Part shown: positions 52,320-60,056 of the stretch, one piece after another
How positions within the stretch are numbered: the stretch's first letter is position 1
Layout: every line of letters begins with the position of its first letter
Source of the DNA: Hyphomicrobiales bacterium
GTDB lineage: Bacteria > Pseudomonadota > Alphaproteobacteria > Rhizobiales > Xanthobacteraceae
Direction of reading: 5' to 3'
DNA length: 64,000 nucleotides
Assembly: GCA_013911975.1 (NCBI GenBank)
Contig: JACESF010000002.1
Span: 1 to 64,000, forward strand
Translations under genes and position numbers: made by a program
Notes under the pieces: generated by a model
Databases searched by the model: none
The model's input: the letters and a program-made list of their open reading frames with translations, nothing else
What the model was told of the DNA's origin: nothing

Positions 52320-55088
52320 TTACTCGGCCGCAGCCGGACGGTTGATGGCGCGCGGGGCGATCCCGCGCTCGATGTCATGCAGGAGGCCGCCCTTGCGGGT
52401 GTAGACGGCGTAGGTGAGCACGAGGCAGCTCACATAGAAGGCGAGGAAGGCCCAGAGCGCGGCCTCCGGCGAGCCGGTGAGCGCGATGGAGGAGCCGTAG
52501 CCCTTCGGGATGAAGAAGGCCCCGAAGGCGGCGATGGCGGAGGTGAAGCCGGTGATGGCGGCCGCCTCCTTCTCCGCCTGCCGGCGCCGCGTCTCCGCAT
52601 CCGCGCCGGGCATCAGCCGGTCCATCTCCTTCGCCATGATCGCGGGGATCATCTGGAAGGTGGAGGCATTGCCCACCCCGGTGGCGAAGAACAGCACCAG
52701 GAACGAGGCGAAGAAGGCGGAGAAGGCCCAGGGCTCGGCCCGCATGCCGATCGACCACAGCACGCCGCTGACCCCCGCCATGGAGAGCAGGAAGACGTAG
52801 ATGGTCACCCGGCCCCCGCCGTAGCGATCCGCCAGCCAGCCGGTGCCGGAGCGGGCGAGCGCGCCGACCAGCGGGCCGAGGAAGGCGTATTGAAGGGCGT
52901 TCACCTCCGGGAAGAGGATGTTGGTCAGCAGCGGGAAGCCCGCCGAATAGCCGATGAACGAGCCGAACGTGCCCGTATAGAGCCAGCACATGATCCAGTT
53001 GTGCTTGCGCTGGAAGATCACCGACTGCTCGCGGAACGAGGCCTTGGCGGAGGCGATGTCGTTCATGCCGAACCAGGCCGCGAACGCGGACAGGGCGATG
53101 AAGGGCACGAAGAAGAAGCCGGCATTCTGCAGCCAGACCGGAGCCGGGCCCGCCGCCGTCTTCACCATCGCCGGATCGCCGCCGAGGCCGCCGAACAGGC
53201 CGGCCGTGATGACGAGCGGCACCACGAACTGCACCACGCTGACCCCGAGATTGCCGAGGCCGGCATTGAGGGCGAGCGCGTTGCCCTTCTCCGCCTTCGG
53301 GAAGAAGAAGGAGATGTTGGCCATGGAGGAGGCGAAGTTGCCGCCGCCGAAGCCGCACAGAAGCGCGAGGATCAGCAGCACCACATAGGGCGTGTCGGGG
53401 TTCTGGACCGCATAGCCGATGCCCAGCGCCGGGATGATGAGCGACCAGGTGGTGAGCGTGGTCCAAAGGCGCCCGCCGAAGATGGGCACCATGAAGGAAT
53501 AGAAGATGCGCAGCGTCGCGCCGGTGAGCCCCGGCAGGGCGGCCAGCCAGAACAGCTCTTCCGTGGTGAAGCGGAAGCCCACCAGCGGCAGCTTCGCCAC
53601 CACCACCGACCACACCTGCCAGATGGCGAAGGAGAGCAGCAAGGCGGGGATGGAGATCCAGAGGTTGCGCCGCGCGATGGCCCGGCCGGTCTTCTGCCAG
53701 AAGTCCGGATCCTCCGGCCGCCAGTCGGTGAGGACGGCGCCCCGCACCTTGGCCGGCGCGGGCGTGGGGGCCGGCATGGGCGGGGCGAGGCCCTGCATCT
53801 CCGGCAGCTCGGGCAGCGCGTCCAGGGCTTCGCCCGTGGCCTCCTTCTCCATCTGGCGGATGGACAGGTGCATCCAGGTGAGGGCCCCGACGGCGATGAC
53901 GAAGAGCAGCATGAAGCAGCTCGTCCAAAGCCCCGTGAGGTCGTTCAGCACGCCGAACAGGAGCGGCAGGACGAAGCCGCCGAGGCCGCCGATCATCCCC
54001 ACGAGGCCGCCGACCGCGCCCACATTCTTGGGGTAGTAGACGGGGATGTGCTTGTAGACCGCGGCCTTTCCGAGGGCCATGAAGAAGCCGAGGATGAACA
54101 CCGCGACGGTGAAGCCGACGACCCCCATCTCCATATGGAACGCGATCGGCCCGTGGATGCCGCGCACGATGTAGTCGGTGGGCGGGTAGGACAGGATGAA
54201 GGTGGCGGCGACCGAGACCAGGAAGGTCCAGTACATGACCCGCCGCGCGCCATACACGTCGGAGAGGTGCCCGCCATAGGCGCGGAAGATGCTGGCCGGC
54301 ACCGAGAAGGCGGCGGCGATCATGCCGGCCGTCTTGATGTCGAGGCCGTAGACCTTCACGAGGTATTGCGGCAGCCACAGCGCCAGCGCGACGAAGGCGC
54401 CGAAGACGAAGAAATAATAGAGCGAGAAGCGCCAGACCTGGATGTTCTTGAGCGGCTCAAGCTCCAGCCACGCGCTCTTCGGCTTGATGCCGAGGCGGCG
54501 GCGCTCCACGAGAACGGGGTCGTCCTTGGTGAAGACGAAGAAGATGAGCGCCATGACGACCAGGGCGCCGGCCCAGACCTGGGCCACCATCTGCCAGCCA
54601 TAGGCGACGAGGATGAAGGGCGCGAGGAACTTGGTGACCGCCGCGCCCACATTGCCCGCGCCGAAAATGCCGAGCGCGGTGCCCTGCTTGCCCGCCGGAT
54701 ACCAGCGCGAGACATAGGCCACGCCCACGGCGAACGACCCGCCGGCGATGCCCACGCCCAGCGCGGCGACCAGGAATTGCGGATAGGTGGTGGCGAAGGT
54801 CAGGAGGAAGGTCGCGACCGCCGCCGCCAGCATCGTCAGCGTGAAGACGACGCGGCCGCCATAGAGGTCGGTCCAGATCCCCAGCGCCACCCGGATGAGC
54901 GAGCCCGTAAGGATGGGCGTGCCCAGCAGGAGGCCGAATTGCGTGTCGGTCAGTCCCAGATCCTGACGGATGCGGATGCCGATGATGGAGAAGATCGTCC
55001 ACACCGCGAAGCATACGGTGAAGGCGATGGTGCTGAAGGTGAGTGAGGTCCGTTGGTCTGCGGCGCTCACGTCTCGACTGGTTTGCAT
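52320..55088 (-). CDS. narK: Fused NarK1-NarK2 nitrate/nitrite transporter
   Basis: 922 residues, two MFS domains in one chain. The first (~15-420, fewer charges) resembles NarK1, with GVAYVSRWYPAGKQGTALGI (~140) and a nitrate-signature GNVGAAVTKFLAP. A Pro/Ala linker (~432-455) follows, then the second (~475-900), like NarK2 with GNFASSMANISFFFPKAEKG (~605) and NLGVSVVQFVVP. The first is expected to import nitrate with protons, the second to exchange nitrate for nitrite, as shown for the fused NarK of Paracoccus. It is the first gene of the operon and lies 14 bases before narG. Confidence 0.95.
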   Translation of the reverse strand: MQTSRDVSAADQRTSLTFSTIAFTVCFAVWTIFSIIGIRIRQDLGLTDTQFGLLLGTPILTGSLIRVALGIWTDLYGGRVVFTLTMLAAAVATFLLTFATTYPQFLVAALGVGIAGGSFAVGVAYVSRWYPAGKQGTALGIFGAGNVGAAVTKFLAPFILVAYGWQMVAQVWAGALVVMALIFFVFTKDDPVLVERRRLGIKPKSAWLELEPLKNIQVWRFSLYYFFVFGAFVALALWLPQYLVKVYGLDIKTAGMIAAAFSVPASIFRAYGGHLSDVYGARRVMYWTFLVSVAATFILSYPPTDYIVRGIHGPIAFHMEMGVVGFTVAVFILGFFMALGKAAVYKHIPVYYPKNVGAVGGLVGMIGGLGGFVLPLLFGVLNDLTGLWTSCFMLLFVIAVGALTWMHLSIRQMEKEATGEALDALPELPEMQGLAPPMPAPTPAPAKVRGAVLTDWRPEDPDFWQKTGRAIARRNLWISIPALLLSFAIWQVWSVVVAKLPLVGFRFTTEELFWLAALPGLTGATLRIFYSFMVPIFGGRLWTTLTTWSLIIPALGIGYAVQNPDTPYVVLLILALLCGFGGGNFASSMANISFFFPKAEKGNALALNAGLGNLGVSVVQFVVPLVITAGLFGGLGGDPAMVKTAAGPAPVWLQNAGFFFVPFIALSAFAAWFGMNDIASAKASFREQSVIFQRKHNWIMCWLYTGTFGSFIGYSAGFPLLTNILFPEVNALQYAFLGPLVGALARSGTGWLADRYGGGRVTIYVFLLSMAGVSGVLWSIGMRAEPWAFSAFFASFLVLFFATGVGNASTFQMIPAIMAKEMDRLMPGADAETRRRQAEKEAAAITGFTSAIAAFGAFFIPKGYGSSIALTGSPEAALWAFLAFYVSCLVLTYAVYTRKGGLLHDIERGIAPRAINRPAAAE

Positions 55089-55163
55089 GGCTCGATCTCG
55101 CCCGTTGCAAGTGCACGGCTACGTCGTGCGCCAGCAAAGTGCCCCATCGAGTCCAGGGATTCT

Positions 55164-55177
55164 TTGATTTGTATCAG
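55164..55177 (-). promoter_or_regulatory. FNR/NarR-type box of the narKGHJI promoter
   Basis: TTGAT-TTGT-ATCAG matches 9 of 10 fixed bases of TTGAT-N4-ATCAA. Its centre is 82 bases from the narK start, which fits the -41.5 place of a class II activator with a ~40-base leader. AT-rich flanks support a promoter. Confidence 0.75.
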
Positions 55178-55202
55178 CTTTAATGCGCGAAGTTGAAAAT
55201 CA

Positions 55203-55217
55203 AATGATAATATCATT
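55203..55217. promoter_or_regulatory. AT-rich 7+1+7 palindrome between narK and its regulator
   Basis: AATGATA-A-TATCATT is a perfect odd-length palindrome midway between the two FNR-type boxes. It does not match the FNR consensus and could bind another regulator or IHF-like factor, or be chance in an AT-rich stretch. Confidence 0.45.
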
Positions 55218-55275
55218 ATTGATCTGAAGAATTTAATTATGATTACACTGCATTTATCTTTTGAGATTTCTATAT

Positions 55276-55289
55276 TTGATATTTATCAA
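55276..55289 (+). promoter_or_regulatory. Perfect FNR/NarR-type box upstream of the Crp/Fnr regulator
   Basis: TTGAT-ATTT-ATCAA matches all ten fixed bases and lies 158 bases before the chosen regulator start. It may serve the regulator itself (auto-control), the nar operon from a distance, or both. Confidence 0.75.
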
Positions 55290-55446
55290 GTCAACGGTGG
55301 CCCGGGTCTGGCATATGGGAGCCATGCCGGGTGGCGCGGCAGACCTGGGCCGGCTGACGCTAAAGCGTGGCCTGATCAGGGAAATCGAGCTGTTCCCCGC
55401 CGCCCCGATGGGAGTCCGATGCGGTCACAGGAAGCATGGTGCTGGA

Positions 55447-56142
55447 ATGAGACCTGAGGATACCGACGCCATCAGGCAGCTTCCCCTGTTCAGGCAGGCC
55501 CGCAAGGAGACGTTCGCCAAGATGATGCGGGCCGGTCTCCTCCAGCGGTTCCCCCCGGGCGTCACCATCATCAACGAGAGCGACCATGCCGACTTCCTGC
55601 ACGTCGTGGTGGACGGCTTGGTGGAGATGTTCGCCACCGATGGCGAGCGCGAGACCACCCTCAGCCTGGTGCGCCCGGTCGGGACGTTCATTCTCGCCGC
55701 CGTGCTGACCGATCAGGTCTATCTCCAGTCGGCGCGGACGCTGCGCAAATCCCGGCTGCTCATGATTCCGGCCGGGCAGGTCCGGGCCGCCATGGGGGCC
55801 GACGATGGCTTCACGCGCGCTATCGTCACCCATTTGGCTCTGGATTATCGCTGCACGGTCAAAGGGTTGAAAAATCAGAAGCTGCGCACGGGGGCGGAGC
55901 GCCTGGCCAACTGGCTCATTCAGAATGCGTCGCATCTGGAAGGCGGAAGCGCGATCGAACTCGATTTCGAGAAGAAGAAGCTTTCCGCCTTGCTGGGGAT
56001 GACGCCGGAAAACCTCTCCAGGGCCTTGTCCGTCCTCAAGCCGCTCGGCGTATCCACGGCAGGATACGCGATCCGCATCGACGACATGGAAGAGCTGCGC
56101 CGGTTCGCACGCCCCAACCCCCTGATCGACGGACCCGAGTGA
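55447..56142 (+). CDS. Crp/Fnr-family regulator of nitrate respiration (NarR-like)
   Basis: 231 residues from ATG 55447. The upstream open frame to 55261 crosses the FNR box and is not coding. N-terminal cyclic-nucleotide-binding fold: QRFPPGVTIINESDHADFLHVVVDG (~30-54, first 20 seen as a unit) and LVRPVGTFILAAVLTD. There is no Cys cluster as in FNR, so oxygen is not sensed through [4Fe-4S]. The C-terminal HTH is EKKKLSALLGMTPENLSRAL, with E-xx-S-R contacts predicting TTGAT recognition. Location beside narK and lack of cysteines match NarR of Paracoccus, which answers nitrate/nitrite. NNR/DNR-type NO sensing is the alternative. Confidence 0.85.
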   Translation: MRPEDTDAIRQLPLFRQARKETFAKMMRAGLLQRFPPGVTIINESDHADFLHVVVDGLVEMFATDGERETTLSLVRPVGTFILAAVLTDQVYLQSARTLRKSRLLMIPAGQVRAAMGADDGFTRAIVTHLALDYRCTVKGLKNQKLRTGAERLANWLIQNASHLEGGSAIELDFEKKKLSALLGMTPENLSRALSVLKPLGVSTAGYAIRIDDMEELRRFARPNPLIDGPE

Positions 56143-56380
56143 ACCGGGCTGCTCGGGCGCACCGAGCGCCGGCCCCTTGGAACCGGACCCGTCGAGGGCG
56201 CCAGATCCGCCCGTGCTCCGAGACAAAAACCTCAGCTTGACGATCCCGCGGAAGTCATCGGGCCCGCTCGCGCGCGAACCACTTGAACAGGCGCTCCTTC
56301 CGCGCCCGAAACCCAAGTCGTGCGAGGAACAAACCTGTCAAAAGGGGGTTCCCGCTGCACCTGTTTCGCGGGAGATAACA

Positions 56381-56872
56381 ATGGCCAAGGAAAAGACGCT
56401 GCAGGACCTGTTCCTGGAGACCCTCAAGGATATCTACTACGCCGAGAAGCAGATCCTGCGCGCCCTGCCCAAGATGGAGCGCGGGGCCCAATCGCCCGAG
56501 GCGAAGAAGGCCTTCGCCGCCCACCAGGACGAGACGGAAGCGCAGGTGGAGCGGCTGGAGAAAATCTTCGAGCTGCTCGGCAAGCCCGCGCGCGGGAAGC
56601 AGTGTCCCGCCATCCTCGGCATCATCGAGGAAAGCAAGGAAATCCTGGAGGATTTCGGCGACAGCCCCGCGCTCGATGCCGGCCTCCTCTCGGCGGCCCA
56701 GGCGGTGGAGCATTATGAGATCACCCGCTACGGGACGCTGAAGACCTGGGCGACCCAGCTGGGCATGAGCGAAGCGGCAGCCCTGCTGGACCAGACTCTG
56801 CAGGAGGAAATCAAGACCGACAAGCTGCTCACGCGCCTCGCCCAAAGCGGCGAGAACGCCAAGGCGGCCTGA
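56381..56872 (+). CDS. Ferritin-like DUF892 (YciE/YciF) stress protein
   Basis: 163 residues with GGGAGATAACA before ATG 56381. Four-helix bundle: LQDLFLETLKDIYYAEKQIL (~7-26, with E and YYAE metal ligands), EAKKAFAAHQDETEAQVERL (~40), ALDAGLLSAAQAVEHYEITR (~96) and ALLDQTLQEEIKTDKLLTRL (~132). The family is a general-stress ferritin-like protein; iron binding is expected but the enzymatic role is unsettled. Single gene, 239 bases after the Crp/Fnr gene. Confidence 0.9.
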   Translation: MAKEKTLQDLFLETLKDIYYAEKQILRALPKMERGAQSPEAKKAFAAHQDETEAQVERLEKIFELLGKPARGKQCPAILGIIEESKEILEDFGDSPALDAGLLSAAQAVEHYEITRYGTLKTWATQLGMSEAAALLDQTLQEEIKTDKLLTRLAQSGENAKAA

Positions 56873-57131
56873 TCGCGCCTTTCCAGCGCGTGCGCCGGCG
56901 CGGAGCACAGGCTCCGATCGCCGGCGCACGCATGCGGGATCTTCTCTGCGATGCCCCCCGACACGGCCTGCAGGGCCCTCGGGTCTTTTCACCGTCACCT
57001 ATCTGGGCCCGGCACAGCGTTCCGGCGGGGAAATGTCCCTGGCGGCCGACGAGAGGCCCTGGACAGGAAGCCAATGGGCGGTGAAAGGTGGTGTCCGGGC
57101 TGGCGACGGCCCCAGAGGAGCAGACTTACCC

Positions 57132-57347
57132 TTGAGCATCGATCCGAAAGCCCGCGCCGAAGCCGCGTTTCGCGGGCAGACCACCGCCGCCGACACATCC
57201 CCTGTCGAACAGGCCGCCGAGGCCGCCCAGGCCAAGATCGCCCGGCTGAAGGCGCTCCGCGAGGCCCGGGACAAGGCGGTCGCCGACCGCACCGACGTCG
57301 CCCGGGAGAAGGCGCGGCGGGCGCGGGACGCCAAGCAGAAGCCCTGA
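57132..57347 (+). CDS. Small charged protein, hypothetical
   Basis: 71 residues from TTG 57132, which AGAGGAG (57114-57120) precedes by 11 bases. The frame upstream of this point lacks sense. Sequence is highly charged and probably helical: IDPKARAEAAFRGQ, then VEQAAEAAQAKIARLKALRE (~26-45) and alternating Lys/Arg/Glu. No membrane segment or Cys. Possibly an uncharacterised stress-linked protein. It precedes the nitroreductase on the other strand. Confidence 0.5.
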   Translation: MSIDPKARAEAAFRGQTTAADTSPVEQAAEAAQAKIARLKALREARDKAVADRTDVAREKARRARDAKQKP

Positions 57348-57419
57348 GCGCCGGTCCGCCCGTCAGCCGCCCTCCTCCCCCATGACGGCCCGCGGACCCG
57401 CGGGCCGTGGGCGGAACGA

Positions 57420-58136
57420 TCAGGCGAGGCGATCGACGAAGCGCACGAAGCCTTCGAGCGGCTCGCGCTCGGTGTCGAAATTGTTCTCCGGCGCATCGAC
57501 GCGGGCATGGCCGAGGGCCATGCCGCAGACGATCATCTGCGTCTCGGGAATGCCGAGGCGCTCGGCGATCACCCGGCCATAGGCATTGAAGGCGGCCTGC
57601 GGGCAGGTATCGAGGCCAAGGCCCCGCGCCGCGATCATGATGTTCTGGAGGAACATGCCGTAATCGAGCCAGGAGCCGAGCTCCATGTCGCGGTCGATGG
57701 TGAAGATCAGCCCCACGGGGGCGTCGAAGAACAGGAAATTGCGCGCGAGCTGGCGGCGCGTCGCCTCCCGGTCGCCCTTGCCGATGCCAAGCGTGCCGTA
57801 GAGGTCCCACCCCACCTTCCGGCGCCGCCCGATATAGGGCTCCCGCCATGCGCGGGGATAATAGGCATATTCCTCCTGCCCCGGATCTCCCGCCAGCGAA
57901 AGCGCATGCAGCTCCCGCGCCAGGGCCGCAAGCGGCTCGCCCCGCAGCACCGTCACCTGCCAGGGCTGGATGTTGGAGCCGGAGGGCGCGCGCGCCGCCA
58001 CCTCCAGGATGTGCGAGACGACGTCGTCGCCGACCGGAGTGGGCAGGAAAGCGCGCACCGCGCGTCGCGAGCGGATCGCCTCAAGCGCATCAGGCGTGTC
58101 GCGGTGCGGGCGGACGGCGGAACAGGGCGCATTCAT
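57420..58136 (-). CDS. FMN-dependent nitroreductase
   Basis: 238 residues. IRSRRAVRAFLPTPV (~22-36), APSGSNIQPWQVTVL (~50-64, flavin-binding signature) and GLGLDTCPQAAFNAYGR (~171) mark the nitroreductase fold. It uses NAD(P)H through FMN to reduce nitro compounds or quinones as a homodimer. Cytoplasmic. Substrate is unknown. The start is ATG 58136. No obvious operon partner. The 134 bases to the zinc peptidase end hold no gene. Confidence 0.9.
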   Translation of the reverse strand: MNAPCSAVRPHRDTPDALEAIRSRRAVRAFLPTPVGDDVVSHILEVAARAPSGSNIQPWQVTVLRGEPLAALARELHALSLAGDPGQEEYAYYPRAWREPYIGRRRKVGWDLYGTLGIGKGDREATRRQLARNFLFFDAPVGLIFTIDRDMELGSWLDYGMFLQNIMIAARGLGLDTCPQAAFNAYGRVIAERLGIPETQMIVCGMALGHARVDAPENNFDTEREPLEGFVRFVDRLA

Positions 58137-58270
58137 GTCTGGGGCATGTCCACAGGCGAAGAGAGGTGGAGCTTACCCCATTCCCAGACGCGCTTGAAAT
58201 CGAGGATGTGGGCCTCCCTCCCCGCCCGCGAAGCGCCGCGGGCGGCTGCCCCCTCTCCGCGCGAGGATGC

Positions 58271-59389
58271 TCAGGAGGCCCGGTATTCCGGCCCGCCCGC
58301 GAACAGATCCCTCCACGACGCGTCGCGCCAGACCTGCTGGTCCGGCAGGCCACGGATCAGCTCGTGGACGAACTGGAGCTTCTCCACGACCGGCTGCGAC
58401 AGCACGAAGGGATAGAGGTCCGGCTGTCCCATGGACCGATTGATGCTGTTGATGGCGACCGTCAGGGGCACCCATGCTTCCGCGAGCGCCGCCGCGTCGC
58501 TGGCCTGGTAGGGGTCGAACGTCACCTCCACCTCCAGGTCCTGGGCCTTGCGCAAATGTGGGCGGACGGCGATGCCGAAGGAGGCCGCCGTCTCCAGTGC
58601 GTCCGCCATGTGGAAATAATGCGCCCAGGTCTCCGCGAAATCCTCCCAGGGATGGGCGGTGGCATAGGAGGAGATGAAGGCGGATTGCCAGCCCGCCGGG
58701 GGGCCGTTCTCGTAATGGCGCTTGAGCGCCTCGCCATAATCGGCGCGCTCGTCGCCGAAGATGGCGCGGAAGCGCTCCAGCGCCTGACCGCCCGCCACAA
58801 GCTGGTCCCAGAAATAGTGGCCCAGCTCGTGCCGGAAATGGCCGATCAGCGTGCGATAGGGCTCGTTCATGGATGTGCGGCGCTTCTCCCGCTCGGCGTC
58901 GTCGGCCTCGGCGATGTTCAGGGTGATCAGGCCGTTATCATGGCCCGTGAGGACGTTCGGCCGGGATTGCGTGGCCGCGAGGAAGTCGAAGGCGAGGCCG
59001 TGCTCCGGGTCCGCGATGCGGTCGCGCACGGGCAGCTTCCAGCGGAGGATGGAGTAGAAGACCTGCCGCTTCGCCTGCTCCACGCGGCGCCACAGATCCA
59101 CGCTGTCGGGCGCGGACAGGTCCGGCACCGTGCGGTTGTAGCGGCAGGCGGGGCAGAAGGCGTTGCCGCCTTGCGGCACCAGCCAGTTGCACACATCGTG
59201 CTCGGCGTTGGCGCAGAAGATGTAGGGCCGCGAAGGCTCCGCCAGCGCCTTGAAGGCGGTCCCGCGAGGCTCAAGCGCAGTGATCGTGCAGTGCTCCGGC
59301 AGGAAGCCCAGCCGGGAACCGCACTGCAGGCAGGTGCCGTTGTCGAAATGGACCGGGTTCCTGCACTTCTGACACTCGAACAGCTTCAT
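58271..59389 (-). CDS. Zinc-ribbon metallopeptidase-like protein (COG4307 type)
   Basis: 372 residues from ATG 59389, chosen at MKLFECQKC. N-terminal zinc ribbons: CQKCRNPVHFDNGTCLQCGS (~6-25) and CNWLVPQGGNAFCPACRYN (~67-86). The core has HFRHELGHYFWD (~195), an HExxH zinc site, preceded by a beta-sheet and followed by WEDFAETWAHYFH (~245), where ETWAH may give the third ligand. The family is a predicted zinc peptidase of unknown substrate. Cytoplasmic. Upstream in-frame codons from 59491 are not conserved. Confidence 0.82.
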   Translation of the reverse strand: MKLFECQKCRNPVHFDNGTCLQCGSRLGFLPEHCTITALEPRGTAFKALAEPSRPYIFCANAEHDVCNWLVPQGGNAFCPACRYNRTVPDLSAPDSVDLWRRVEQAKRQVFYSILRWKLPVRDRIADPEHGLAFDFLAATQSRPNVLTGHDNGLITLNIAEADDAEREKRRTSMNEPYRTLIGHFRHELGHYFWDQLVAGGQALERFRAIFGDERADYGEALKRHYENGPPAGWQSAFISSYATAHPWEDFAETWAHYFHMADALETAASFGIAVRPHLRKAQDLEVEVTFDPYQASDAAALAEAWVPLTVAINSINRSMGQPDLYPFVLSQPVVEKLQFVHELIRGLPDQQVWRDASWRDLFAGGPEYRAS

Positions 59390-59615
59390 TTTCGCCTCGT
59401 GGGATAGCGATGCATGGCAAAGACGACATTGGCGGCGACTGGTTCCATCACGCCGCCTTTTTGGCGCTGCGATCACCTCCGGCAAGGCCACACGGACTCA
59501 CCCGCTCCAACTTACGCCTGCCCGGCCTCCATGTGCGGACCGCGTCGCCCGAAGCGCAACGCATTCGATAGCCGTCTTTGGTTTCGGGCGCAGGAGAGCC
59601 TTTGAAAACCCTGGG

Positions 59616-59642
59616 TTGATGGAAAGTCGTATACGGTATAAT
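59616..59642 (+). promoter_or_regulatory. Candidate sigma70-type promoter before the small gene at 59675
   Basis: TTGATG (59616-59621), a 15-base spacer and TATAAT (59637-59642) lie in an AT-rich patch 33 bases before the start. The spacer is 2 bases shorter than optimum. Confidence 0.35.
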
Positions 59643-59674
59643 ATTAGCATGCATTCTTTGAGGCATTGGCCGAC

Positions 59675-59923
59675 ATGGCCTATCAAGTGTTTGTCCTGGG
59701 CGGTTCCTACAATGGGTGGAAAATCGCGATTTCCACCGACGCCGCCATCACCCTGGCCTCCCGGACCGCGCCAACGGTATCGGAAATCTATGAAAGCCGC
59801 CTGTTCCGGTCCCCGAGCGGCCGGACCGGTCGCTTCCTGGTGCTGAAGGGCCTCCCTCCCGAGGCGGCCATTTCCGAACTGAACCGCCTGTTTCCCCGGG
59901 CCTCGTCCTGGACGGTGGCGTGA
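59675..59923 (+). CDS. Small hypothetical protein
   Basis: 82 residues from ATG 59675 (GAGG at 59660-59663). An in-frame TTG at 59666 is the alternative. Starts MAYQVFVLGGSYNGWKIAIS, followed by ESRLFRSPSGRTGRFLVL (~44) and SELNRLFPRASSWTVA at the end. Possibly a small beta-rich fold. No signal or membrane segment. I do not recognise it. It is 133 bases before the beta-helix gene on the same strand, so a link is possible. Confidence 0.55.
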   Translation: MAYQVFVLGGSYNGWKIAISTDAAITLASRTAPTVSEIYESRLFRSPSGRTGRFLVLKGLPPEAAISELNRLFPRASSWTVA

Positions 59924-60056
59924 CGGCGTAAGGTCAGCCGACGTCAGATGCCCGTGAGAGCGCCTCGGATTGGCATGGATTTGGCCATCAGCTGCCTTGC
60001 CCTCGCGTCGTCCGCGCGGCAGCCTTGGCTCCGGTCGTGGTTCCGAGGACAAGCTG

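Noticed and set aside
49354..52404. Very long open frame antisense to narG (over 1000 codons)
   Set aside because: Third-position GC bias leaves antisense frames open in this genome. The translation is low-complexity Gly/Arg/Ala/His with no domain, and narG on the other strand is certain.
52377..55046. Long open frame antisense to narK
   Set aside because: Same artefact; the translation is a run of Glu, Gly, Arg and His without any recognisable fold.
55261..55446. Extended N-terminus of the Crp/Fnr regulator
   Set aside because: The extra codons run over the perfect FNR-type box and lack family sequence; ATG 55447 begins the conserved part.
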